Notes: generated by a model from the sequence alone, not told the origin. A stretch of DNA of 64,000 bases from Aestuariivita sp. (GCA_018401465.1 JAGYKE010000005.1:496001-560000), one strand, 5' to 3'; counted from the first letter of the stretch, positions 1 to 9,828 are shown. Made by a program: numbers and translations.

Positions 1-60
1 AGTGACGGCAAGCTCTACGCCACGGGTTCCACCACCTGTATCATCATGAAGATCGGCTGA
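1..60 (+). CDS. PaaI-type hotdog-fold thioesterase, C-terminal end only
   Basis: The first 60 bases are an open frame ending in TGA. They encode the last 19 residues of a protein whose start lies outside the window. The segment DGKLYATGSTTCIIM is typical of the final beta-strand of PaaI/hotdog acyl-CoA thioesterases. These usually hydrolyse aryl- or acyl-CoA esters in the cytoplasm. With so little sequence the family call is an inference from a short motif. It points toward the convergent DUF2235 gene. Confidence 0.5.
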   Translation, partial: SDGKLYATGSTTCIIMKIG

Positions 61-81
61 GGCGCTTTCACCGGCACGCGA

Positions 82-1149
82 TCAGGGCGCGGCGACCGGC
101 AGGGCCACGGGCCCGGCCCCCCGGACCGTCACGGCGGAGGGGTGGAGGCGTTCGGACCGGTCGCGGCCCACGACACGCGCTTGGCGCAGCACGAACAGCT
201 TGCCCCAGCCGCGCCATGTGCCGACAGACGGCGCATCGGCGTCGCAGGGAAAGCGCGCCTGCCAGTCTGCCGGCAGGGCCAGGCCGCAGCCTTCGGCCTT
301 TTGCAGCATCCAGACCAGCGACAGGTTGGCGCGCGGGCGCGCGGCCTCGAACCCGCCCAGCTGACCACCCACATCACCATGGGTTCCGGCAAACCAGACC
401 TGCTCAACCACATGACCCGACCAGTCGTCGCGACATTCCCAAAGTATCGGTTCATAGATCTGCCGCGTCTCGTCCAGCGCCAGCGCGTGGTATCCGTGGC
501 GGATGCTGTCACCCAGATGCGGGCTGTGAAAGGAATGGCGCGCCTCGAAGAGCCGCCACAGGAGCGGCAGCCTCAGGCCCAGCGCCTTGACCGTGTCCCA
601 GACGCCGACCATCTCGATCGGGGCCTGCGCGTGGCAGAACCGGGCGCGGAAGGCCTGCGCGCCCCGGCTGTCGGGGCTGAATTCGTAATGGCGATAGGCG
701 GTCTGAATGTTGCGCTCGGTCGCGTGCTCGGCCCGCAGCAAGCCCACGCGGTCAATCACCCCCGCCAGCGACCTCACTGCATAGGCGCCCCGCGAATAGC
801 CGAGCAGGAAGATCGCGTCGCCGGGCCGGTAGCGCGAGGCCAGCCAGCCATAGGCGCGCCTTATCTGGCGGTTGATACCGCGCCCCATCAGAACATCGGC
901 GGTCCGCGCCCAGCTGGGCCACTGCACGCCCGCCTCATAAAAGACCGACACGCCCGGTCCCGCTTCACGGCAGAGCTTGTAGGTCAGGCCCGCGTGGGTT
1001 TCAGTTCCGGGATCAAGGCTCGACATCGTACCGTCGAGGATGACAACATGCGCCTGCGGTCCGCGTCGGCGCAGCGGTGCCGACTGGCCGGTGCGAAATC
1101 GCTGCCCCAGCCAGCCGAGAAGTCGTTCACTCAGCCGCGATTGATCCAT
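82..1149 (-). CDS. DUF2235 (Tle1-like) alpha/beta hydrolase domain protein
   Basis: A 355-residue protein of the DUF2235 family, which shares its fold with type VI secretion phospholipase effectors (Tle1). The nucleophile elbow G-Y-S-R-G (Ser119), followed by AYAVRSLAG, is clear. An early VILDGTMSS strand and a VWDTVKALG segment also match the family. There is no signal peptide or membrane span, and no secretion genes lie nearby, so an effector role is not supported; a cytoplasmic esterase or lipase is more likely. Its ATG lies 23 nt inside the 3' end of the upstream molybdoenzyme gene on the same strand, so the two are probably co-transcribed and translationally coupled. Substrate unknown. 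Confidence 0.8.
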   Translation of the reverse strand: MDQSRLSERLLGWLGQRFRTGQSAPLRRRGPQAHVVILDGTMSSLDPGTETHAGLTYKLCREAGPGVSVFYEAGVQWPSWARTADVLMGRGINRQIRRAYGWLASRYRPGDAIFLLGYSRGAYAVRSLAGVIDRVGLLRAEHATERNIQTAYRHYEFSPDSRGAQAFRARFCHAQAPIEMVGVWDTVKALGLRLPLLWRLFEARHSFHSPHLGDSIRHGYHALALDETRQIYEPILWECRDDWSGHVVEQVWFAGTHGDVGGQLGGFEAARPRANLSLVWMLQKAEGCGLALPADWQARFPCDADAPSVGTWRGWGKLFVLRQARVVGRDRSERLHPSAVTVRGAGPVALPVAAP

Positions 1150-3424
1150 CTCTCATCATGCCCCAGACGCGAAGGGGCGTGAAGGGCATGTCGGCCTGCC
1201 GCACGCCATGCGGCCAGAGCGCGTCCTGCACCGCGTTGGCCACCGCCGCCAGCGCGCCCACGGTCCCAGCTTCGCCGCAGCCCTTCATCCCCATCAGGTT
1301 AGAAGTCGACGGCACGGGTTCGGACGTGAAGGCGATCATCGGCACATCATCGGCGCGCGGCAGCGCGTAGTCCATAAAAGATGCCGTGAGAAGCTGCCCG
1401 TCCTCGTCGAAGACGACGTGTTCGGTGATCGCCTGCCCTATCCCCTGCGCGATGCCGCCATGCACCTGACCTTCGGCCAGCATCGGGTTGATCAGATTGC
1501 CGAAATCATCGACGACCGTATAGCGGTCGACGGTGACGACGCCGGTATCGGGGTCGACGACCACCTCGGCCACATGGGCCCCGTTGGGGAAGCTGCGCGC
1601 ATCGAGCTTGATGCGCGCCTCATGCGTCAGAAACTCCGTGCGGCCCTCTTCGCGCGCCATCTGGGCGAGTTCGAGGAAGGTGGGCGTCAGGTTCGATCCC
1701 GGCGCGCGGAAGCGTTCGTCGTCGAAGCTGATCTGCTCTGCCTCGACACCCGTCTTTTCGGCCAGATAGGCCGCGCCGGCCGCGATCATCTTCGACACGG
1801 TGGCCAGCGTCGCGGTGTTCTGCACGGTGACCGAGCGCGACCCGCCGGTGCCGCCGCCCTGCGCGATGCGGTCGCTGTCGCCCTGCACCACGCGGATCAG
1901 ATCGGCCGGGATGCCGGTCTGGTCAGACAGGAACCTGGCATAGACGGTTTCGTGCCCCTGCCCGTTCGACTGCGTACCGACATGGATGCTCACCGTGCCA
2001 TCCTCTTCGAAAACGACCTTCGCGCTTTCCGAAGGATCGCCCAGAATGCTTTCGATATAATAACACAGGCCCTGCCCCCGCAGCAGCCCGCGCGCCGCAT
2101 CCGCATCGGCCCGTGCAGCGAAACCGGCCGCATCCGCCTCATCCGCTGCGCGCGCCAGCACCTTGTGGAAATCGCCGGTGTCATAGGTCTCGCCCGTGGC
2201 GGTGAGATAGGGGAAGCGGTCACGCGGGATGAAGTTGCGCCGCCGCAGCTCCCACGGATCGATGCCCAGCTCGCGCGCTGCGCGGTCCATGATGCGTTCC
2301 AGCACATAGATCGCCTCGGGGCGTCCTGCGCCGCGATAGGCATCGACGGGCGTGGTGTTGGTATAGAAGCCCTGCACGCCCAGCCACGTCGTCTGCACGT
2401 CATAGACCCCCATCAGGACCCGGCTGAACAGCTGCGTCTGGATCGGCTGACCGAACTGCGAATTATAGGCGCCGAGATTGCAGCGCGTCGTCACGCGATA
2501 GGCGGTGATGCGGTGATCGGCGTCGAAAGCCAGTTCCGCCAGCGACACCAGATCGCGCCCGCCATTGTCGCTCAGCATCGCTTCGCTGCGGTCCGACATC
2601 CAGCGCACGGGACGGCCAAGCGCGCGGGCCGCGAAGGCGACGCAGTAATATTCCGGATAGGTCATCGCCTTCATGCCGAAGCCGCCGCCCACGTCCGGGA
2701 TCGTCACGCGCACGTCGTCGGGTTCCATCCCCAGCGCCTTGGCCAGCCGCGCCTTCATCACCCAGACGCCCTGACCACCGAAGGACAGGTGCAGGCGGTT
2801 GCCCTCCATCGCGGCCCAGCAGCCGCGCGGCTCCATCGAATTGACGATGACGCGGTTGTCCGCGATCTCAAGCGACACGGTGCGCGCGGCGGCGACAAAG
2901 GCGGCCTCGGTCGCGGCCTCGTCGCCCATGCCCCAGTCGAAGGCAAGATTGCCGGGCGCCTCGGGGTGGATGGTCGGCCCGCCCGCGGCCAGCGCAAGGC
3001 TGACCTCGAGATCGTCCGTGTCGAACCCGATCAGCTCGGCCGCGTCGCGCGCAGCAGACAGCGTCTCGGCCACCACCATGGCGACGGGTTCGCCCACATG
3101 CCGCACGCGCCCCCGCGCGAGAATCGGGCGTTCGGGCGCGGCACCATCCGTGCCGTCGCGGTTCTTCACGGTCGCGGCGAAGATGTTCAGATCGACGCCG
3201 GCCGCCGCCAGATCTTCGGCGGTGACCACGAGATGCACGCCCGGCGCCGCGCGCGCCTCGTCGATGTCCAGCGCGGTGATTTCGGCATGCGCGACCGAGC
3301 TGCGCAGAAAGATGGCATGCAGCGCGCCTTTCGGTGCGGTGTCGTCCACGTAGCCCCCCTGACCGGTCAGAAACCGGACATCCTCAACCCGCTTGACCGG
3401 CTGGCTTTTCCCGAACTTGTCCAT
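1127..3424 (-). CDS. CoxL-like xanthine dehydrogenase family molybdopterin-binding subunit (form II)
   Basis: A 765-residue large subunit of the xanthine oxidase/CO dehydrogenase superfamily, which binds the molybdenum cytosine dinucleotide cofactor. The N-terminal hammerhead domain opens with VKRVEDVRFLTGQGGYVDD. The active-site loop reads AYRGAGR (residues 362-368), the signature of form II CoxL rather than the AYXCSFR loop of true aerobic CO dehydrogenase. The catalytic Glu is in GCGEAGTVG (Glu718). The ATG was chosen because a GAGGGCGACAG ribosome site precedes it; a longer in-frame extension exists but is not family-like. The FAD and [2Fe-2S] subunits usually encoded beside it are absent from this window, so it must pair with subunits elsewhere. 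Substrate is unknown; form II enzymes should not be assumed to oxidise CO. Confidence 0.92.
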   Translation of the reverse strand: MDKFGKSQPVKRVEDVRFLTGQGGYVDDTAPKGALHAIFLRSSVAHAEITALDIDEARAAPGVHLVVTAEDLAAAGVDLNIFAATVKNRDGTDGAAPERPILARGRVRHVGEPVAMVVAETLSAARDAAELIGFDTDDLEVSLALAAGGPTIHPEAPGNLAFDWGMGDEAATEAAFVAAARTVSLEIADNRVIVNSMEPRGCWAAMEGNRLHLSFGGQGVWVMKARLAKALGMEPDDVRVTIPDVGGGFGMKAMTYPEYYCVAFAARALGRPVRWMSDRSEAMLSDNGGRDLVSLAELAFDADHRITAYRVTTRCNLGAYNSQFGQPIQTQLFSRVLMGVYDVQTTWLGVQGFYTNTTPVDAYRGAGRPEAIYVLERIMDRAARELGIDPWELRRRNFIPRDRFPYLTATGETYDTGDFHKVLARAADEADAAGFAARADADAARGLLRGQGLCYYIESILGDPSESAKVVFEEDGTVSIHVGTQSNGQGHETVYARFLSDQTGIPADLIRVVQGDSDRIAQGGGTGGSRSVTVQNTATLATVSKMIAAGAAYLAEKTGVEAEQISFDDERFRAPGSNLTPTFLELAQMAREEGRTEFLTHEARIKLDARSFPNGAHVAEVVVDPDTGVVTVDRYTVVDDFGNLINPMLAEGQVHGGIAQGIGQAITEHVVFDEDGQLLTASFMDYALPRADDVPMIAFTSEPVPSTSNLMGMKGCGEAGTVGALAAVANAVQDALWPHGVRQADMPFTPLRVWGMMRDGSIAAE

Positions 3425-3585
3425 CTGTCGCCCTCGTCTTCTGTCTTGCCGCGACACTAGGCCCGGGTTCGCGGATGTCCAGTCACCCCGACGAGCAACC
3501 CGACGGTCGGGTGTTCCCCCCTTGTGGCGACGCGCGGGAATCAGGCAGGCTGTCCGGCAAGAGCCGCAAACGCAAGGACCCCGCA

Positions 3586-4206
3586 ATGGACCGCGTCAGT
3601 TTCACCCGGATGAAGGACGGCACGAAGGAAGACTACGCATTCCTCATCGCGCACGAGATCGAATACACGAAAGGCACCGCCGACAGGCTTCTGCGTGCGC
3701 TGGTTGAGCTTGATGAAAGCCTCTCGGGCTATCAGGTCACGCGGCTTGGCCATTCGCTGCAATCGGCCACGCGGGCCTGGCGCGACGGGGCGGATGCCGA
3801 CTGGATCGTCGCGGCGCTCCTGCATGACATTGGCGACATCTACGCCCCCTACAATCACGACGAATACGCCGCCACGATCCTGAAACCCTTCGTGCGCGAA
3901 CAATGCGCCTGGGTCGTGCAGACCCATGGCGATTTCCAGATGCTCTATTACGGCCACCATGTGGGCGGGGACCGGCACAAGCGCGACCGCCACCGCAGCA
4001 GCCCCTATTTCGACGACTGCGCGGAATTCTGCGAACGCTGGGATCAGGCAAGCTTCGATCCCGCCTACAACACGCTGCCGATCGACTTCTTCGTGCCTAT
4101 GGTGCGCGAGGTCTTCGCGCGACAGGCCTATGATGCAGCCGTGATCCGTGCAGGGGAACGGGTGGCGCTGGTCGATGCGCAGGTGGCGGCGTCACGCACG
4201 GGCTGA
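3586..4206 (+). CDS. HD-domain protein resembling PhnZ-type diiron oxygenases
   Basis: A 206-residue HD-domain protein. Its pattern GHSLQSATRA...LLHDIGD...NHDEYA...QTHGDF...RWD matches the iron-ligand order of PhnZ-type mixed-valent diiron oxygenases: His56, His80-Asp81, His91, His114 and Asp153 are candidate ligands. In PhnZ a Tyr and a Glu lie 10 and 7 residues before the first ligand His. Here the -7 position is Tyr49 and the -10 position is Leu, so the substrate-gating pair is not conserved. Known members cleave organophosphonates or inositol; this one could also be a plain phosphohydrolase. The start was chosen at the ATG after CGCAAGGACC; an upstream ATG would add 37 atypical residues. 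It is divergent from the CoxL-like gene. Confidence 0.75.
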   Translation: MDRVSFTRMKDGTKEDYAFLIAHEIEYTKGTADRLLRALVELDESLSGYQVTRLGHSLQSATRAWRDGADADWIVAALLHDIGDIYAPYNHDEYAATILKPFVREQCAWVVQTHGDFQMLYYGHHVGGDRHKRDRHRSSPYFDDCAEFCERWDQASFDPAYNTLPIDFFVPMVREVFARQAYDAAVIRAGERVALVDAQVAASRTG

Positions 4207-4550
4207 GACGACAGAGCCCATGTCTGCGTCGGGATTTGGGTGTTTTTGCCCCCAAAGAAGCAGGGTCGAAGCGCCCTGACCTTCCGCCGTCCGCAACAGC
4301 CGCGGTGCCACTTGGGCCAGGGCCGCTTCTTCGGGGTGCGGTCATCGGCTCCCCAGCCTGTACCGCACGACCACAATGCCCCGATTCCGGTTAAGAAAGC
4401 GTTTGCGCTTCTTTGGGGTCACAAATACCCAAATCCCGAAATGACCGCCGCCGCGAGGCCCGGGGTCACAAAACGCCCCTTCCGCCTTCCCCTTCGCCGC
4501 ACGCTTCGCTAGATCAGCGCTCGACAGCCCAAGAGCCGAGCGAGACGATC
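4207..4550. other. 343-bp intergenic region holding an inverted repeat
   Basis: No credible gene. It contains two 32-nt arms in inverted orientation (listed separately as one repeat), separated by 145 nt with no recognisable gene. The valS promoter and leader must lie in its right part, but I could not identify convincing -35/-10 boxes. No T-box (ACC-rich specifier hairpin) is visible. Confidence 0.6.
4230..4438. repeat. Near-perfect 32-nt inverted repeat pair in the valS upstream region
   Basis: The left arm (4230-4261) starts CGGGATTTGGGT and ends CCCCAAAGAAGC. The right arm (4407-4438) is its reverse complement with three mismatches in 32 positions. The AAAGAAGC tail also resembles the motif at 20575-20610. 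The arms are 145 nt apart and I see no target-site duplication outside them. They are either two opposed copies of a dispersed intergenic motif or the ends of a small non-autonomous element; the former is favoured. Confidence 0.7.
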
Positions 4551-7500
4551 ATGGACAAGACCTTCAACGCCGCCGAGGCCGAAGCCCGCATCACCCGCGC
4601 CTGGGAAGACGCGGGCTGCTTCAAGGCCGGCGCGAATGCGAAACCGGAGGCGGACAGCTATTGCATCATGATCCCGCCGCCGAACGTGACGGGATCGCTC
4701 CACATGGGGCATGCGTTCAACAACACGCTGCAGGACATCCTGATCCGCTGGCACCGGATGCGCGGGTTCGACACGCTCTGGCAGCCCGGCACCGACCACG
4801 CGGGGATCGCGACCCAGATGGTCACCGAACGCGACATGGCGGCGAAGGGCGAACCCTCGCGCACCGAGATGGGCCGCGACGCCTTCACCACCCGCGTCTG
4901 GCAGCAGAAGATCGCCTCGCGCGGCACGATCATCGGGCAATTGAAACGCCTCGGCGCCTCCTGCGACTGGTCGCGCGAAGCCTTCACCATGTCGGGCGCG
5001 CCCGATGCGCCCGAGGGCGAAGAGGGCAATTTCCACGACGCGGTGATCAAGGTCTTCGTGGACATGTACGAAAAGGGCCTGATCTATCGCGGCAAGCGGC
5101 TGGTCAACTGGGACCCGCATTTCGAAACCGCGATTTCCGACCTGGAAGTCGAGAACATCGAGGTGCCGGGCCACATGTGGCACTTCAAGTACCCGCTGGC
5201 GGGCGGCGAGACCTATGACTATGTCGAGCGTGACGCCGATGGAAACGTGACGCTCCGCGAGGTGCGCGACTATATCTCGATCGCCACGACCCGGCCCGAG
5301 ACGATGCTGGGCGACGGCGCGGTCGCGGTTCACCCGTCGGATGAACGATATGCGCCAATTGTCGGAAAGCTTTGCGAAATCCCGGTCGGGCCAAAGGAAC
5401 ACCGCCGCCTGATCCCGATCATCGTGGACGAGTATCCCGACCCCGAATTCGGGTCTGGCGCGGTCAAGATCACCGGGGCGCATGACTTCAACGATTACGG
5501 CGTGGCCAGCCGCGGCGGCATTCCCTGCTACCGCCTGATGGACACCCGCGCGCGCCTGCGCGACGACGGCGCACCCTATCCGGAAGCCGCCGAAATCGCG
5601 CTGGCGGTGGCGCGCGGTGAACGCACGCTGTCCGAGACCGAGACCGACGCGCTCAACCTCGTGCCCGATCACCTGCGGGGCCTCGACCGGTTCGAGGCGC
5701 GCGCCCGCGTGGTGGACGAGATCACCGCAGAGGGCCTCGCCGTGATGACCCGCGCGGACGATCCGCGGCTGGGCAAGGCGGCGGTGAAGTCCGATGCCGA
5801 AGGGGCCGATGCCCTTGTCCCTCTCGTCGAGGCGAAGGCGATCATGCAGCCCCATGGTGACCGGTCGAAGGTGGTGATCGAGCCGATGCTCACCGACCAG
5901 TGGTTCGTCGACACCGCGCGGATCGTCGGCCCGGCACTGGATGCCGTCCGCAACGGCACGGTCGAGATCCTGCCCGAAAGCGGCGAGAAGACCTATTACC
6001 ACTGGCTCGAGAACATCGAGCCTTGGTGCATTTCCCGCCAGCTCTGGTGGGGGCACCAGATCCCGGTGTGGTACGGCTTCGACCTTTCCGCGCATGGTTT
6101 TGTCGATGATGAAGGTGACGATGCGCTGGACGCGGTCGAGATCATGCGCCTTCTGTCGCGCCAGACGCTGTTGCGCGGGGACGAGGTGCATCACTGCGCG
6201 GCCGATTTCGCCGCCGTGGAAGGGCAGTTCGCCGATGGTCTGGCGGGCCTGCCGTCGCCCCTGAACCACGCCCGCGTGATCGAGGTGGCAGGCCGCGACG
6301 CCGCGGCCGAGACACTGGCCGAAAGCCTCGCCACCTATACGCTCAGCCAGGACCCGACTGATCTGGTCTATCCGGTCTGGCGCGATGCGGATGTCCTCGA
6401 CACCTGGTTCTCCTCCGGGCTCTGGCCCATCGGCACGTTAGGCTGGCCCGACAACACCCTGGAACTGCAGCGGTATTTCCCGACTTCTGTTCTGGTGACG
6501 GGTCAGGACATCCTGTTCTTCTGGGTCGCGCGGATGATGATGATGCAGCTTGCGGTCGTGGGCGAGGTGCCTTTCCGCAAGGTCTATCTGCATGGCCTTG
6601 TGCGCGACGCCAAGGGCAAGAAGATGTCGAAAAGCTTGGGCAACGTCGTCGACCCGTTGGAAATCATCGACGAATACGGCGCCGACGCGCTGCGTTTCAC
6701 CAATGCGGCAATGGCCTCGCTCGGCGGTGTGCTGAAGCTCGACATGGAGCGGATCAAGGGTTACCGGAACTTCGGCACCAAGCTCTGGAATGCGGCGAGT
6801 TACGGCAATCTGAAGGGTGTCTTCGACGTGCCCCATGCGCATGCCGCGCCCGAGGTCACGCTGCCCCTCAACCGCTGGATCAGGGGCGAGGTCGCCAAGA
6901 CGCGCGAGGCGGTGGACGCGGCGATGGAGGCCTTCCGCTTCAACGACGCCGCGCAGGCGCTTTATGGCTTTGTCTGGAACACCTTTTGCGACTGGTATCT
7001 CGAATTCACCAAGCCCATCTTTGACGGCGAGGATGACGCGGCCAAGGCCGAGACGCGCGCGATGTACGCCTGGGCGCTTGATCAATGCCTGATCCTGCTG
7101 CATCCGATCATGCCCTTCGTCACCGAAGAAATCTGGGGCCAGAAGGCGCGGCCCAAGATGCTCGTCCATGCCGACTGGCCGACCTATACGGCAGCGGACA
7201 TGGTCGATGCGGACGCCGACCGGGATCTCAACTGGGTGATCCGCCTGATCGAAAGCATCCGGTCGGCGCGCGCGCAGATGCATGTCCCCGCCGGGGCCTA
7301 TGTTCCCTGTGTCGTCAAAGGGTTCGACGACCGGGCCAAAGCGGCCTATGAGGCGAACGCAGCCTTTATCCACAGGTTCGCGCGACTCGAGTCCCTGACC
7401 GAAGTGGCCGATTTCCCGAAAGGCACCGTGGCGCTTGCGGTGCCGGGCGGGGCCTTCGGGCTGCCCTTGGCCGATGTCATCGACGTGGCCGAGGAAAAGG

Positions 7501-7691
7501 CGCGGCTGGACAAGACCCTGGGCAAACTCGCCAAGGAAATCGCGGGGCTGAACGGGCGGCTTTCGAACCCCAACTTCGCGGCGAATGCTTCGGAAGAGGT
7601 GGTCGAGGAAACCCGCGCCAATCTCGAAGCCCGCCGCGACGAGGAAGCCAAGCTGCAAGAGGCGCTCGCCCGGCTGTCCGAGATCGGCTGA
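4551..7691 (+). CDS. valS: Valyl-tRNA synthetase
   Basis: A 1046-residue class I aminoacyl-tRNA synthetase that charges tRNA-Val with valine in the cytoplasm. The HIGH box is HMGH (residues 51-54) within [14 protein letters not shown]. The KMSKS box is intact at residues 691-695. The editing (CP1) domain lies between them, with [17 protein letters not shown] typical of ValRS. A C-terminal coiled-coil arm ([17 protein letters not shown]) ends the protein. It is about 100 residues longer than the E. coli enzyme because of an insertion before KMSKS, as is common in alphaproteobacteria. The start at [10 protein letters not shown] aligns with the family N-terminus; an upstream in-frame ATG was rejected because it reads through the intergenic repeat. 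Confidence 0.98.
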   Translation: MDKTFNAAEAEARITRAWEDAGCFKAGANAKPEADSYCIMIPPPNVTGSLHMGHAFNNTLQDILIRWHRMRGFDTLWQPGTDHAGIATQMVTERDMAAKGEPSRTEMGRDAFTTRVWQQKIASRGTIIGQLKRLGASCDWSREAFTMSGAPDAPEGEEGNFHDAVIKVFVDMYEKGLIYRGKRLVNWDPHFETAISDLEVENIEVPGHMWHFKYPLAGGETYDYVERDADGNVTLREVRDYISIATTRPETMLGDGAVAVHPSDERYAPIVGKLCEIPVGPKEHRRLIPIIVDEYPDPEFGSGAVKITGAHDFNDYGVASRGGIPCYRLMDTRARLRDDGAPYPEAAEIALAVARGERTLSETETDALNLVPDHLRGLDRFEARARVVDEITAEGLAVMTRADDPRLGKAAVKSDAEGADALVPLVEAKAIMQPHGDRSKVVIEPMLTDQWFVDTARIVGPALDAVRNGTVEILPESGEKTYYHWLENIEPWCISRQLWWGHQIPVWYGFDLSAHGFVDDEGDDALDAVEIMRLLSRQTLLRGDEVHHCAADFAAVEGQFADGLAGLPSPLNHARVIEVAGRDAAAETLAESLATYTLSQDPTDLVYPVWRDADVLDTWFSSGLWPIGTLGWPDNTLELQRYFPTSVLVTGQDILFFWVARMMMMQLAVVGEVPFRKVYLHGLVRDAKGKKMSKSLGNVVDPLEIIDEYGADALRFTNAAMASLGGVLKLDMERIKGYRNFGTKLWNAASYGNLKGVFDVPHAHAAPEVTLPLNRWIRGEVAKTREAVDAAMEAFRFNDAAQALYGFVWNTFCDWYLEFTKPIFDGEDDAAKAETRAMYAWALDQCLILLHPIMPFVTEEIWGQKARPKMLVHADWPTYTAADMVDADADRDLNWVIRLIESIRSARAQMHVPAGAYVPCVVKGFDDRAKAAYEANAAFIHRFARLESLTEVADFPKGTVALAVPGGAFGLPLADVIDVAEEKARLDKTLGKLAKEIAGLNGRLSNPNFAANASEEVVEETRANLEARRDEEAKLQEALARLSEIG

Positions 7692-7745
7692 CCGGGGCGC
7701 GCGATTTTTCGCAGTAAAATCAGCTCTCAACCCCGCGAAGCTGAT

Positions 7746-8531
7746 CTACTTGAAAACCGTCGCGCGGCCCTGCATCTGGGCCGCGATCACTTCCATCTGG
7801 TCGGCCTTGCCCACCAGATCGGCCTGTTCGCGGCTTTCCGCCATCAGCACTTCCTCGCGCGGCGCACCACTTTCGGCGACACCGATCAACCGCTTGGCGG
7901 CGCGCATCGCGCTCGGGCTCTTGCCCGCGATCTCGGCGGCCAGCGCGCGTGCCTCGGCCAGCGGATCGGCGGAAAGCGTCGTCACCAGCCCCCAGCGTTC
8001 GGCCTGGGCCGCATCGACGGGGCGCGCGGTATAGGTCAGCTGGCGCAGCACGTCCGACCGCACCAGATGCGGCAGCAGGACCATGCCCCCCATGTCGGGG
8101 ATCAGCCCCCATTTCATCTCCATCACGGCGAAACGGGTGTCGTGCGCCGCGATGCGGATATCGGCGCCCAGCGCCAGTTGCAGCCCCGCGCCATAGCACA
8201 CGCCGTGGATCGCCGCGATCACCGGCACCGGCACGCGCCGCCAGACCAGCGCCACCTCCTGCCAGCGGTTGGCGTCATGATGGGTGCGCGGCGCGATCAG
8301 GTCATGCGGGTCCTGGCCTGCCATCGCGGCGAAGCTCGCCACGTCAAGACCGGCGCAGAACCCCTTGCCCTCGCCCGACAACACGACCGCGCGCGCCCCG
8401 CTCTCCGCCACCTGTTGCCCGGCGTCGATGATCGCCTCGATCATCGCGGGGTCCATCGCGTTCATCTTGTCGGCGCGCGTCAGGGTGACATGGGCGACAT
8501 GATCGGCATGGGTGACGGTAACACGGGACAT
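7746..8531 (-). CDS. Enoyl-CoA hydratase/isomerase (crotonase) family protein
   Basis: A 261-residue crotonase-fold enzyme acting on acyl-CoA thioesters. The oxyanion-hole segments are GEGKGFCAGLD (near residue 57) and HGVCYGAGLQLALGAD (near 110). The active-site loop reads MEMKWGLIPDMGG: one acidic position (Glu) is kept while the second carries Asp, a pattern also seen in isomerase-type members. The exact reaction (hydratase, isomerase or other) cannot be assigned. A strong GAAGGAGG ribosome site fixes the start; a longer in-frame extension upstream has no family similarity. It is convergent with valS and divergent from the aminotransferase gene starting 109 nt away. Confidence 0.9.
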   Translation of the reverse strand: MSRVTVTHADHVAHVTLTRADKMNAMDPAMIEAIIDAGQQVAESGARAVVLSGEGKGFCAGLDVASFAAMAGQDPHDLIAPRTHHDANRWQEVALVWRRVPVPVIAAIHGVCYGAGLQLALGADIRIAAHDTRFAVMEMKWGLIPDMGGMVLLPHLVRSDVLRQLTYTARPVDAAQAERWGLVTTLSADPLAEARALAAEIAGKSPSAMRAAKRLIGVAESGAPREEVLMAESREQADLVGKADQMEVIAAQMQGRATVFK

Positions 8532-8640
8532 GGGCGGCCTCCTTCTCTCTCGCGCGCAGCATCGCCCGACAGCCCCCGCGCTGGCCAGCGGAACGTCGCG
8601 GCATCTTGCGGGCGCGCGCGGGATCGGTATCACTCGCGCC

Positions 8641-9750
8641 ATGACACACGGACCCCGCTTTTCCCGTCTCGCCCTCGGCCTGCCCTCGACCGTGCCCTTC
8701 GTGGGCCCCGAGGCGCAGGAACGCGCCATGGGCCGCCCCTTCGCCGCGCGCCTCGGTGCCAATGAGAGCGTCTTCGGCCCCTCGCCCGCGGCCATCGCCG
8801 CGATGCAGGCAGCATCGGGGGACATCTGGAAATACGGCGACCCCGAAAGCCACGACCTGCGCGCGGCGCTGGCCGCCCATCACGGGGTGACCCCCCCCCA
8901 TGTCATGATCGGCGAAGGAATCGACGGGCTTCTGGGATACCTCGCGCGCCTGCTGATCGAACCGGGCGACGCGGTGGTCACGTCCGAGGGGGCCTATCCG
9001 ACCTTCAATTATCACGTGGCGGGCTTCGGCGGCGTCCTGCACAAGGTGCCCTACCGCGACGATCACGAAGACCCTGCCGCGCTGTTCGCCAAGGCGGCCG
9101 AGGTCGGCGCGAAGCTCGTCTATCTCGCCAATCCCGACAACCCGATGGGCAGCTGGCACCGCGGTGCGGACATCGTCGCGGCAATGGATGCGCTGCCCGA
9201 AGGCTGCCTTCTCATCCTTGACGAGGCCTATGTCGAATGCGCCCCCGAAGGCACCGCCGCGCCGGTCGCGGCGGATGATCCCCACGTGATCCGGATGCGC
9301 ACCTTCTCCAAGGTCTATGGCATGGCCGGCGCGCGGGTGGGCTATGCGCTGGGCGCACCGGGCCTGATCGACGCCTTCAACAAGATCCGCAACCATTTCG
9401 GCATGAACCGCGCGGCGCAGGCCGGGGCGCTGGCCGCATTGGCAGATGCTGAATGGCTCGCCCATGTGCAGGCGCAGATCGCCACGGCGCGCGACGGGAT
9501 CAGCGCCATCGCCCGCGACAACGGCCTGACGCCCCTGCCATCGGCCACCAATTTCGTCACCATAGACTGCGGCGGCGACGGGGTCTTCGCGCGCGCCGTC
9601 CTCGACGGGATCGTCGCGCGCGGGGTTTTCGTACGCATGCCCTTCGCCGCACCCCAGAACCGCTGCATCCGCGTCAGCTGCGGCCTGCCCGCCGATCTCG
9701 ACGTCTTCGCCGAGGTTCTGCCGCAGGCGCTGGCCGCCGCGCGGGGCTGA
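8641..9750 (+). CDS. PLP-dependent aminotransferase, HisC-like (fold type I)
   Basis: A 369-residue class I/II aminotransferase resembling histidinol-phosphate aminotransferase. Visible features are RLGANESVFGPSP near residue 38 (substrate and cofactor binding), NPDNPMGSW (PLP-binding Asn), DEAYVE (Asp contacting the pyridine nitrogen), the Schiff-base lysine in FSKVYGMAG (Lys224) and a C-terminal arginine in CIRVSCG. HisC-like proteins often act on aromatic amino acids or other substrates, and no histidine genes adjoin it apart from a distant HisN-type phosphatase, so the substrate stays open. ATG chosen at MTHGPRF; an upstream in-frame start would overlap the divergent crotonase gene. Confidence 0.88.
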   Translation: MTHGPRFSRLALGLPSTVPFVGPEAQERAMGRPFAARLGANESVFGPSPAAIAAMQAASGDIWKYGDPESHDLRAALAAHHGVTPPHVMIGEGIDGLLGYLARLLIEPGDAVVTSEGAYPTFNYHVAGFGGVLHKVPYRDDHEDPAALFAKAAEVGAKLVYLANPDNPMGSWHRGADIVAAMDALPEGCLLILDEAYVECAPEGTAAPVAADDPHVIRMRTFSKVYGMAGARVGYALGAPGLIDAFNKIRNHFGMNRAAQAGALAALADAEWLAHVQAQIATARDGISAIARDNGLTPLPSATNFVTIDCGGDGVFARAVLDGIVARGVFVRMPFAAPQNRCIRVSCGLPADLDVFAEVLPQALAAARG

Positions 9751-9828
9751 CACTGCTCACGGCGGTTTGATGGCGGGGCTGGGGCCCTCGTGCTATCGCT
9801 CTACGGTAGCCTTGTGAAAGCGAACATC

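Noticed and set aside
1208-3460. A 750-codon open frame opposite the CoxL-like gene
   Set aside because: Antisense frames stay open in GC-rich genes; its translation is His/Arg/Gly-rich without any domain and it lies fully across a clear gene.
4230-4438. Miniature inverted-repeat transposable element
   Set aside because: No target-site duplication flanks the arms and no second full-length copy is in the window, so only the inverted repeat itself is reported.
4439-4550. T-box or other leader regulating valS
   Set aside because: No specifier hairpin, T-box sequence or terminator stem is visible, and T-box control of valS is not expected in this lineage.
7692-7745. Terminator between valS and the crotonase gene
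   Set aside because: A GCGA-TTTT-TCGC stem of four pairs and a GATTTT/AAAATC match exist but are too short and overlapping to support a call.
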